A stretch of 64,000 nt of DNA from CAVONV01 sp963697355 (GTDB lineage: Bacteria > Acidobacteriota > Vicinamibacteria > Marinacidobacterales > DATDRI01). The notes beneath the pieces are model-generated. The model ran no database searches. It saw only the letters and a program-made list of their open reading frames with translations, and was not told the origin of the DNA. A program made the position numbers and the translations under genes. Positions 18,992 through 26,106 of this stretch are shown here, piece by piece (positions within the stretch are counted from its first letter, which is position 1; every line of letters begins with the position of its first letter). Location of the stretch: the NCBI GenBank assembly GCA_963697355.1, contig CAVONV010000023.1, positions 1,054,001 through 1,118,000 of the forward strand, in the 5' to 3' direction.

Positions 18992-19873
18992 TTAGTACCG
19001 CCGCCCAGGCTGTATCCGGAAGCTCCGGCGGTTCGTGATGGATGTCCTGCCAGATCGCTTCTCGTGCGGTTTGGGCTTTTGAATACCGCTTGGGACGATC
19101 ATCTCGGCCAGAACCACACCGGCAGAGAAGACATCCGCTCGGGCATTCACCTCTTCTCCTCGTGCTTGCTCCGGTGCCATGTAGGCAGGAGTTCCGGAGA
19201 CCGTGCCCGTCTTCTTGTCGGCCAGGCCCTTGGCAATGCCGAAATCCATCACAACCACACGACCCGACCGGGTGATCATGATGTTCTCGGGCTTGAGATC
19301 ACGATGGACGAGACCGGCTTGATGGATGGCCTCCAAACCCGCTAAGAACTGAGACGCAATCTCTCGAGCTTCTTGAAGCTCCAACGGCCCTCGTGAATGG
19401 AGAACCGCCACGAGCGTGGTGCCGTCGATATACTCCATCGATACCAGTTCTTGACCGTCCAGCTCCACCAGATCGAACACCCGGCAGACGTTGGGTGACA
19501 TCACTTCTCGGGCCGTTCGGACTTCCTGCCTCAAGGCCTGGAGCGCTCGTTCCTTCTCCAAAAGCTCCGCTCGAAGGCTCTTCAGGGCAACATCGACGCG
19601 AAGCTTCAGGTCGTAGGCGCGCCACACCTCGCCCATACCGCCACGACCGAGAAGAGAACGGATCTGGAACCGACTCCCTAGGATCTGACCGGGAGAGAAC
19701 GTGTGGTTGGGAAACTGGCGAGTAGGAAGAGCTTCCGGATCGTCTCCTACATCGACTTCAACGGGGGACTGTTCGAGCGCAAGCTGAAGGGAGCAGCGCG
19801 GGCAAAGCTTCGGCGCCCAAGGCTCTTGGGAGAGTCTGGTGCCACAATCGAGACAACTCGGGCCCTTCGTCAT
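18992..19873 (-). CDS. Copy C, zinc ribbon and kinase domain (fragment)
   Basis: First gene after the sigma factor, 44 bp downstream of its stop. It has CLDCGTRL/CPRC zinc ribbon pairs, a kinase domain with LLGRGGMGEVWRAY, VALKSL, HRDLKPEN, DFGIAKGL and APEQARGEEV, and then a frame break near 19040 in the C-lobe. The leader has TAGGAAG as ribosome site and the element TGGTTTTGGGTCTTTC (19909-19894), shared with copy A. Its position directly behind a sigma factor suggests the kinase and the sigma factor act together. Confidence 0.85.
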   Translation of the reverse strand: MTKGPSCLDCGTRLSQEPWAPKLCPRCSLQLALEQSPVEVDVGDDPEALPTRQFPNHTFSPGQILGSRFQIRSLLGRGGMGEVWRAYDLKLRVDVALKSLRAELLEKERALQALRQEVRTAREVMSPNVCRVFDLVELDGQELVSMEYIDGTTLVAVLHSRGPLELQEAREIASQFLAGLEAIHQAGLVHRDLKPENIMITRSGRVVVMDFGIAKGLADKKTGTVSGTPAYMAPEQARGEEVNARADVFSAGVVLAEMIVPSGIQKPKPHEKRSGRTSITNRRSFRIQPGRRY

Positions 19874-19917
19874 CGTCGCCGCTTCCTATTAGAGAAAGAC
19901 CCAAAACCAGGAATATG

Positions 19918-20649
19918 TTATTCCCGGTTGGGCTCCCAAGGACCGACAACGGCTAAAAGGTGCCGAACCTCATCGTCGATCTCGTCTGGACTCGCGACGG
20001 TATCGGCGATTTCGTCCCGGATGAACTGACCGAAGCGTTGGCGCAGTCGATGCATGGCGCCTCGTACCGCGACCTCGGTCATTTCCAGCTCAGCTGCCAC
20101 TTCGCGAAATGGAATCCGTGGCTCCTGACCGGTGAGATGAGGCTTCAGATGTTCGAACTGCTTCAGCCGTTCCGAATCTTTCCACTCAGTTTTGAGTTGT
20201 TCTAACGCCCGCTCCAAGACGATCAAGGCCCAGCGGTTTTCATAGACCTGCTCGGGTGTGAGCTCGTGCGCCGGTTCAAAACCGAAACGGGCCTCAGCGT
20301 CCTCGGCATCCAGGGAGATCGTCTGGGTGCCTCCGCCGCGCTTGAGTGTGCTTTCCTTGCGTCGTTCCTTCGCAACATAGTGTTTCAGCGTTGCGAGAAG
20401 GAAGGAACGGAACCTCCCCGCCGAAGGATCGACGTCTTCGAGGATGTTTTTTTCGAGTAGATAGGCGAAGTACGCCTGGGTTAGATCCCGGGACTCATCG
20501 GGATTATTACCCTGGCTTCGAACAAAGGCATACAGAGGATACCAATAGGCTTCGCAAAGAGTGGCTAACGCTTGTCGGGATTCGGTACCTGTTGGGTCTC
20601 TAGCGGCAAGAACTTGACTCCACTGAGTCGTGGCAAATCTGGCACCCAC
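19918..20649 (-). CDS. ECF-like RNA polymerase sigma factor
   Basis: Intact 243-residue sigma factor. Region 2 spans about 25-95 (LCEAYWYPLYAFVRSQG, DESRDLTQAYFAYLLEKN, GRFRSFLLATLKHYVAKE). Region 4 spans about 165-208 with an HTH (REVAAELEMTEVAVRGAMHR). It belongs to the group common in Planctomycetes and Acidobacteriota that sits next to Ser/Thr kinases. In relatives I recall, region 2.2 reads DLTQEFF; here it is DLTQAYF (residues 55-61), so an acidic residue is missing next to Thr57. No anti-sigma gene is adjacent, and the next gene is kinase copy C. Activity is plausibly controlled by phosphorylation, but this is inference. Confidence 0.9.
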   Translation of the reverse strand: MGARFATTQWSQVLAARDPTGTESRQALATLCEAYWYPLYAFVRSQGNNPDESRDLTQAYFAYLLEKNILEDVDPSAGRFRSFLLATLKHYVAKERRKESTLKRGGGTQTISLDAEDAEARFGFEPAHELTPEQVYENRWALIVLERALEQLKTEWKDSERLKQFEHLKPHLTGQEPRIPFREVAAELEMTEVAVRGAMHRLRQRFGQFIRDEIADTVASPDEIDDEVRHLLAVVGPWEPNRE

Positions 20650-20898
20650 AACTTCCCCCTATTGTTGTTTTTCGAGAAGTCTGGAACCTGATGAATCCTG
20701 CGTGACCGGCTCGCCAGCGAGTCGGCGAGTCGGATTATCACATCGAAAACTGCCTGAACGTAACACGACGAAGCAAGTAAATGCAACGACATGGAAGGAT
20801 GAGATACGCCTATTCGCGATGGAGTGGTCTACGGTATGTGTTTCCTGCCCTATGAGTCGCGCTGCGACCTCGGTCAAGAAGGCTGGGTCCGCATGACA

Positions 20899-20990
20899 TG
20901 TTGATTTAAGGAACAAGATGCTGTTCTGGGACCATGACCTGTCGTTTTAGGGAACAGGCTGCAGAAACTGCCATCAACGGCCCGTGATTG
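20899..20990 (+). repeat. Dispersed repeat, copy R1 (iteron-like units plus tail)
   Basis: Three related 20-21 bp units, then CTGCAGAAACTGCCATCAAC and GGCCCGTGA. The same arrangement recurs at 62157-62235. The tail part recurs at the 3-prime end of the HNH gene (22430-22460) and at about 28275, 39545 and 47740. The iterated units resemble transposase-binding repeats at IS ends, but no transposase lies beside this copy. Confidence 0.7.
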
Positions 20991-21235
20991 AAGCAAGGAC
21001 CTTGCCGGCGTTGCCCGTCCATGGCGTCCGTTCTCTTCTGAGTTCGTCGGATCCATACCGAAAAAACAAAAAAAGATCATTTGGCCTTGACAACTTCTGT
21101 CTGCATTCTGCATTGAAGCCAATGACGTGATCGAGAATGGGCCTGTTCGCCCTCTAGTCGGCGCGTAGGTTTCTTGTTCGGCCAGGAAGACTTCGAAGCT
21201 GCCCGAGGTGCTGAACACGCAATAGACGCCGTCTA

Positions 21236-21267
21236 TTGAGACAAAAAAAGCTGCGCCTATATTGGAG
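21236..21267 (+). promoter_or_regulatory. Promoter of the HNH gene
   Basis: TTGAGA (21236-21241), a 16-bp spacer and TATATT (21258-21263) lie just before GGAG and the ATG at 21270. The very short distance from the -10 element to the start implies a nearly leaderless transcript, or that transcription starts elsewhere. Confidence 0.4.
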
Positions 21268-21269
21268 TT

Positions 21270-22460
21270 ATGAAATACAAACACCAACCTCAATCGTTCT
21301 CGAAAATCTCAGATGATGAGCTACTCCGCCGACTTAATGAGCTATTGACAAGGTCCCGCCGCGTCGAAGCCGATCTGGTCGCACACATCGGTGAGGTGGA
21401 TGCGAGGAGGCTTTTTGCCAGCAAGGCATCGTCCATGTTCGTCTATGCGACCGAGGTTCTGCACCTTTCCGAGCACGAAGCCTATTTGCGCATTACGGTC
21501 GCCCGGGCGGCTCGAAAACACCCGATACTCCTCGAAATGCTCGCTGACGGAAGGCTTCATTTGAGCGGCATTGCTAAGCTGGTGCCTCTTCTCAATGACA
21601 CCAACCGAGAAACACTCCTGGCTCGTGCGACTCATCAATCGAAGCGGAAGATCGAAGAGCTGGTTGCCGAGCTCTCTCCTAAGCCGGATGTTCCCACGAC
21701 GCTACGCAAGTTACCCGAACGACGAAGGAAAACTCCACCGATGGAGATCCAACTCGGGCCGGACCGAGTTGGCCCGAGTCCAGAATCTGGAAAAGTAAAC
21801 ATAGAACGGGAAACAAGAGCATCGTCCCTACTGGCTCTTGCGCCAGCCAGGCCAGCGGTAGTCAAACCGATTGCAGCGGCCCGTTGGAAAGTCCAGTTCA
21901 CAGCGAGCGCCGAGCTCCACGACAAGCTCGATCGACTTCGCGCTCTCATGCGCTCGTCTGTCCCGGATGGAGATCTAGCGACGATCATCGAGGAGGCCGT
22001 CACCGAGAAGCTCGAGAGACTCGAAGCGAAGCGCTTTGCCAAGACGAAGGCTCCCAGAAAGAGTCTCGAAGAGACGAATCCATCACCGTCGTCACGCTAT
22101 ATCCCGGCTGCGGTCAAACGAGCCGTCTGCGAACGTGATCAACGGCAGTGCACTTTTGTTACAGAAGACGGTCGGCGATGTGGCGAACGAGAAGGTCTCG
22201 AGTTCCACCACCGCAAGCCCTACGGCCGTGGTGGCGACCACAGCGTTGACAACGTCTACTTGATCAGTCGTTGTCACAACGGTTATCTCGCCGAGCGAGA
22301 CTACGGTAAGGAAGTGATAGAGCGGTATCGCCGTTCTGCAGGCCGAGTGTCCGAGCCTGCAGCGGTTTATGCCGTTGGCAACCGGGCGTACGATCTACTC
22401 GGGCCGGACCGAGCTAGGTTGAGGGTACAAGCCGCAGAAGCTGCCATCAACGGCCCGTGA
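21270..22460 (+). CDS. HNH endonuclease, DUF222/13E12-repeat type
   Basis: Intact 396-residue protein. The helical N-terminal part (about 10-150, DDELLRRLNELLTRSRRVEADLVAHI and following) matches the DUF222 region of 13E12-repeat proteins. A lysine-rich linker follows, then an HNH nuclease at about 275-345 (CERDQRQC, LEFHHRKPYGRGG, DNVYLISRCHN). The Cys pair and HH are those expected for a metal-bound HNH. Such genes behave as multi-copy, repeat-like elements. Its last codons overlap the dispersed repeat tail, and the region from GYLAERDYG onwards recurs as a remnant at 56297-56440. Its role is unknown; it may be a selfish element. Confidence 0.88.
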   Translation: MKYKHQPQSFSKISDDELLRRLNELLTRSRRVEADLVAHIGEVDARRLFASKASSMFVYATEVLHLSEHEAYLRITVARAARKHPILLEMLADGRLHLSGIAKLVPLLNDTNRETLLARATHQSKRKIEELVAELSPKPDVPTTLRKLPERRRKTPPMEIQLGPDRVGPSPESGKVNIERETRASSLLALAPARPAVVKPIAAARWKVQFTASAELHDKLDRLRALMRSSVPDGDLATIIEEAVTEKLERLEAKRFAKTKAPRKSLEETNPSPSSRYIPAAVKRAVCERDQRQCTFVTEDGRRCGEREGLEFHHRKPYGRGGDHSVDNVYLISRCHNGYLAERDYGKEVIERYRRSAGRVSEPAAVYAVGNRAYDLLGPDRARLRVQAAEAAINGP

Positions 22461-22510
22461 ATGAGCCGTTTTCGGGTGAGCGGGTCGCAGTACGTCGATT
22501 GTTGGTTTCG
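22405..22510 (+). repeat. Dispersed repeat, copy R2, spanning the HNH 3-prime end
   Basis: Begins inside the HNH coding end (GGACCGAGCTAGGTTGAGG) and continues past the stop through a segment matched almost base for base at 28250-28360. The pair lies upstream of K2 and K4 respectively and merges into their shared promoter-leader, giving about 190 bp of near identity in total. Confidence 0.75.
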
Positions 22511-22526
22511 TACTCCGCCCCAACCA

Positions 22527-22578
22527 TTGACTTCCCTCACTGAAAAACCATATTCTCACCCAAGCGTGGAGGTCCTCC
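22527..22578 (+). promoter_or_regulatory. Promoter and leader of K2
   Basis: TTGACT (22527-22532), an 18-bp spacer and TATTCT (22551-22556), then GGAGGTCCTCC (22568-22578) directly before the GTG start at 22579. Same design as in front of K1 and K4. Confidence 0.7.
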
Positions 22579-23316
22579 GTGATTGGTCGAACTCTCTCGC
22601 ACTACAAAATCCTCTCTGAGATCAGCCGGGGCGGCATGGGTATCGTCTACCGTGCCGTCGATGTGAAACTCGACCGCGAGGTCGCACTCAAGGTTCTCCC
22701 TCCTGAGCTGGTCGCCGATCCCGAACGCAAGCGCCGATTCGTTCAGGAAGCCAAGGCTGCGGCGAAGCTCCAACATCCTCATATCGGTGTAGTTCACGAG
22801 ATCGATGAGGTGGATGGGGTTACATTCATCGCTATGGAGCTCATCGAGGGCGAGCAGCTAAAGGACATCATTATTAAGGAGAGATTGCCTGTCACCCGAA
22901 CCCTGGAGCTGGCTATCGAAGTGGCAGAGGGTCTTGCCAGAGCGCATGACAAGGGCATCGTTCACCGGGACCTCAAGCCCGCCAACATCATCGTGACAGA
23001 AGACGGTCACGCCAAGATCATCGACTTCGGTTTGGCGAAGCTCTTGGAGCCGATTCGTGAGGAGGGGAGCGAAGCTCCTACCGCACTGAAGGACCAAACG
23101 AAAACGGGAATGGTGATGGGGACGTTTTCGTACATGTCCCCGGAACAGGCTCGAGGTCGGAAGGTCGACCATCGAAGTGACATCTTCAGTTTCGGAATCC
23201 TTCTTCACGAAATGCTGACCGGTGCGACCCCGTTTCGAGGGCCGAGCGCACCGGAGACCCTGAACGCGAATCATTCATTCCCCGGCGCCCCGTTTGGCGG
23301 AGGAGCTCGGGGGTGA
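22579..23316 (+). CDS. K2: Ser/Thr kinase domain of a kinase-TPR protein (frame-broken)
   Basis: Starts at GTG behind the shared leader. Kinase domain with ISRGGMGIVYRAVDVKLDRE, VALKVL, HRDLKPAN, DFGLAKLL and SPEQARGRKVDHRSD. The frame is lost near 23280 in the last kinase helices and picks up in 23294-23533 (GGELHAIVGKCLAKEPDARH). A second break near 23500 leads to the membrane helix (AALAVVLALVL) and TolB_N-like domain. The whole gene spans 22579-25496 and requires four frame changes. Catalytic motifs are intact. Confidence 0.85.
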   Translation: MIGRTLSHYKILSEISRGGMGIVYRAVDVKLDREVALKVLPPELVADPERKRRFVQEAKAAAKLQHPHIGVVHEIDEVDGVTFIAMELIEGEQLKDIIIKERLPVTRTLELAIEVAEGLARAHDKGIVHRDLKPANIIVTEDGHAKIIDFGLAKLLEPIREEGSEAPTALKDQTKTGMVMGTFSYMSPEQARGRKVDHRSDIFSFGILLHEMLTGATPFRGPSAPETLNANHSFPGAPFGGGARG

Positions 23317-23496
23317 GCTTCACGCCATCGTCGGCAAGTGCCTGGCGAAAGAACCGGACGCGCGCCACCAGGGCATGACGGAGGTGGTGGCGGCGCTAAA
23401 GGCTGAGCGCATTCGAGCGGAAAGCGGTTTAGTCCCACCGCGGGTAAGGCAGGCTCTCGAGGAAATCGTGGTTGCTTCGTCTCCGCGGCCGCGGCC

Positions 23497-24033
23497 GTGG
23501 CGGCATTGGCGGTGGTACTGGCACTCGTCTTGACCCCGAGGCCACCGGTCGACGACGTTGCGGTCACGCCGTCGGTGACGGTGCTGTATTTTCACAACAC
23601 GTCGGGAGACCCGGAGCTCGACTGGCTCCGAACGGGTTTGACGGAGATGCTGGTTACCGATTTGAATCAGTTACCCGAACTCGAGGTCTTGAGTACCTCA
23701 CGGCTGTTCCAGATTCTGAAAGATTTGAACCAACTGGACGAGCGCATTACATCGCTCGACGTCATCCAAGAGGTGGCCGAGAGAGCTGACTCGCAGATGG
23801 TGATCCTCGGAAGCTTCATGAAGGCGGGCGAGAACATCCGGGTCAATGTCGAGGTTCAGGACGCGTCGACCGGGAAGATTTTGACCACCGACAAAGTCGA
23901 GGGAGCCGGAGAGTCGAGTTTGTTCTCCATGGTCGATGAGCTGACCCGACGTATCGGTGGCGACCTGGTTACGCCGGTCGGCTTCCGAGCTCACCATCCC
24001 ACCAATGGGGAAATTCCCCACGCAATCGATTAA
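23497..24033 (+). CDS. K2: membrane helix and TolB N-terminal-like domain (fragment)
   Basis: Carries the end of a membrane helix (AALAVVLALVLTPRPP) and a domain reading VTVLYFHNTSGDPELDWLRT, GLTEMLVTDLNQLPELEVLS, VILGSFMKAGENIRVNVEVQ. This is the TolB_N/FlgO-like module that follows kinase domains in many such proteins. K6 has the same module intact (residues about 326-440). The frame breaks near 23960-24030 where the TPR part takes over. Confidence 0.75.
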   Translation: MAALAVVLALVLTPRPPVDDVAVTPSVTVLYFHNTSGDPELDWLRTGLTEMLVTDLNQLPELEVLSTSRLFQILKDLNQLDERITSLDVIQEVAERADSQMVILGSFMKAGENIRVNVEVQDASTGKILTTDKVEGAGESSLFSMVDELTRRIGGDLVTPVGFRAHHPTNGEIPHAID

Positions 24034-24805
24034 GGCGTACCGCTACTTGATCGAGGGTGGCAACATGACCTTGCGGGGTCAATCGAGAGAGGCCCTTGCC
24101 TTTTACGAGAAGGCCTTGGAAGAAGACCCGAACTTCGCCGACGCACTTTTCTCCGCAGCGATCATGCACAACAACCTGGGGCATGAGAAAGAGGCTTCGG
24201 AATATTTCGAGCGGGCTTTCGAGAACGTCGACCGCGCCAAACCGGAAACGCGGTACCGCTTGGAAGCCATGAAGTATATGAGAAAGGAAGAGACCTACGG
24301 AGCGGCCATGGAGGCGTGCCGGAAGACTCTGGAGCTCGACCCCGACGCTCGACCCCCGCGTCATTGGCTGGCTGTTCGCCTTCTCTTTCTCGAGCGGTTA
24401 GATGAAGCCATCGAGCACTGGGAGTGGATGCGGGAGCGAAAGCACCCTGGAGCGATGCCTTACGGCGGCTTGGCTCAGGCTTACACGTGGCGCGGAGAGC
24501 CCGACAAAGCCGTGGAGGTCTGGCAAGAGTACATCGAGAGGTTCCCGGACCGACCCGCAGGTTATAGGGGTTTGGCGACGGTGTTGATCGATGGGGGCAA
24601 CTTGGACGGAGCGGTCGATGCCCTTCTCAAGGAGGAAGCGCTGAGTCCAGGTCGTCTTTCGGAGAACCGTTTCCGGATCGCCATCTTGCGCGAGGAATGG
24701 GAAGACGCCACCGCTGCCGCGCGGAATAAGGAGAGCCTCGCCGGATCCGACCGAGAAAAGGATCGCTTGGCAACAATTGGCTCTGGTCAGCCTTTACCGT
24801 GGTGA
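23957..24805 (+). CDS. K2: TPR repeat segment 1 (fragment)
   Basis: TPR array with units such as SREALAFYEKALEEDPNFAD, ALFSAAIMHNNLGHEKEASE and GAAMEACRKTLELDPDARPP. It likely binds partner proteins outside the membrane. The frame breaks again near 24780, and the array continues in 24777-25496. Confidence 0.75.
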   Translation: MATWLRRSASELTIPPMGKFPTQSIKAYRYLIEGGNMTLRGQSREALAFYEKALEEDPNFADALFSAAIMHNNLGHEKEASEYFERAFENVDRAKPETRYRLEAMKYMRKEETYGAAMEACRKTLELDPDARPPRHWLAVRLLFLERLDEAIEHWEWMRERKHPGAMPYGGLAQAYTWRGEPDKAVEVWQEYIERFPDRPAGYRGLATVLIDGGNLDGAVDALLKEEALSPGRLSENRFRIAILREEWEDATAAARNKESLAGSDREKDRLATIGSGQPLPW

Positions 24806-25496
24806 GGCAAGCCGCGCCTTAGAGCTGCTGGGACGGGCGGAACACGCCTATGAAGAACCCACGGATCGCAGTGCCGGAGTGGCTATCGAATCAGCCCACG
24901 TTCTCCTGGCCCGGGGGGATCTTGAACCGGCTCTCGAAAAGGCTCGCACGGCCCAGCGCGACGGTCAGGGTCACACTCCCGAATGGGAAGGAATATTCTT
25001 CGAGTCTCTCGCCCTGGCAAAGCTCGGACGAATGACCGACGCGAACCAGGCAGCGGAAAGACTGCTGGAAAGAACCGCATCGATACCCACGGCGAAAGAA
25101 AAGCGCCGCCACCATCATCTGATTGGCGAGCTGGCACTCGTCGAAGGGGATGCCGAGACCGCCGTCCGAGAGCTCGAGCAAGCGCGTTCTATGCTTCCGC
25201 CCGGCCGTAGCGAGCGTCATCTCCCGATCTGGTATTCACTCGCCTCCGCATACCTCGCCGCGTGCGACGACGCCAAGGCAACCGAGTGGTTTCAGAAAAT
25301 CGGCGAGAGTGGCTTCGAGCACGTGCAACTCCCTATCCCCTACGTCCGCAGCTTCTATTTTCTCGGCAAGATCCACGAGAACCAGGGCGAGATGGATAAA
25401 GCCCGGGAGTACTACCGCCGTTTCTACGAGTACTGGAAGGACGGCGACATGGATCGCGAGCGAGTGGAGGAAGCAAGAAAGAAGCTAGGTTCATGA
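24777..25496 (+). CDS. K2: TPR repeat segment 2 (fragment)
   Basis: Continuation of the TPR array (LVSLYRGEASRALELLGRAE, LALAKLGRMTDANQAAERLL, IHENQGEMDKAREYYRRFYE), ending with a TGA that overlaps the ATG of K3 by 4 bp, so K2 and K3 are probably translationally coupled. Length and repeat type match the C-terminal half of K6. Confidence 0.75.
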   Translation: MALVSLYRGEASRALELLGRAEHAYEEPTDRSAGVAIESAHVLLARGDLEPALEKARTAQRDGQGHTPEWEGIFFESLALAKLGRMTDANQAAERLLERTASIPTAKEKRRHHHLIGELALVEGDAETAVRELEQARSMLPPGRSERHLPIWYSLASAYLAACDDAKATEWFQKIGESGFEHVQLPIPYVRSFYFLGKIHENQGEMDKAREYYRRFYEYWKDGDMDRERVEEARKKLGS

Positions 25497-26106
25497 TTGG
25501 TCGGACACTCTCCCACTACAAGGTCATTCAGAAGATCGGCGCGGGTGGAATGGGAGAGGTTTATCTTGCCGAGGACACGAAGCTCAGCCGCAAGGTGGCG
25601 CTCAAGGTCCTTCCTTCTGAGATGGCCGAGAACGCTGAACGTCGGGCACGATTTGAGCGCGAAGCGAAAGCGGTAGCCGCACTCGACCATCCCAATATCG
25701 TCACCATCCATTCGGTCGAAGAAGCAGAGGGTGTTCACTTCTACACGATGCAGTTGGTGAAGGGCAAGACGCTCACGGAGTTGATTCCGACAAAGCCGCC
25801 TTCGCCAGGCTTCGGCGACCAGGTTTGTCGCTCAACGAATTCTTCGAGATTGCCATTCCTTTGGCCGATGCGGTGAGTGCCGCTCATGAACGAGGGATCA
25901 TTCACCGTGACTTGAAGCCTGACAATCTCATGGTTGGGGATGATGGACGGCTCAAAATACTCGACTTCGGTTTGGCGAAACTGAAACCTGGGAATGCAGA
26001 GTCCGGGATTAGTGAGCTTCCGACACAATCGGCCACCGCTGACGGACGAATCCTGGGTACGGTGGCGTACATGTCGCCGGAGCAGGCGGAGGGGAAGACG
26101 AATTGA
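25493..26106 (+). CDS. K3: Ser/Thr kinase domain (two frames)
   Basis: Starts by ATGA overlap with K2. N-lobe with IGAGGMGEVYLAEDTKLSRK and VALKVL in the first frame (to about 25805). The C-lobe with HRDLKPDN, DFGLAKL and MSPEQAEGKTN is in a second frame (25825-26106). The first break is a lost base in the alanine-rich FAKASAS-like linker. The second is an in-frame TGA at 26104-26106, where a +1 step restores DHRSDIFSMG and the exact family spacing. K7 has the same +1 change at the same codon. Confidence 0.85.

Larger units (their letters stand above)
20650..21269. other. Intergenic region between divergent sigma factor and HNH genes
   Basis: No convincing gene. It holds one copy (about 20899-20990) of a dispersed repeat: three 20-21 bp units (TGTTGATTTAAGGAACAAG-like) followed by GCAGAAACTGCCATCAACGG. 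The rest carries A-rich runs near 21060-21075 and the HNH promoter at its right end. Confidence 0.6.

Noticed and set aside
5953..19873. STAND-containing kinases as an Avs-like antiphage defence system
   Set aside because: A membrane helix separates the NTPase from the WD40 sensor, there is no nuclease or other effector domain, and the genes sit with a sigma factor and a receptor. Signalling fits better than defence.
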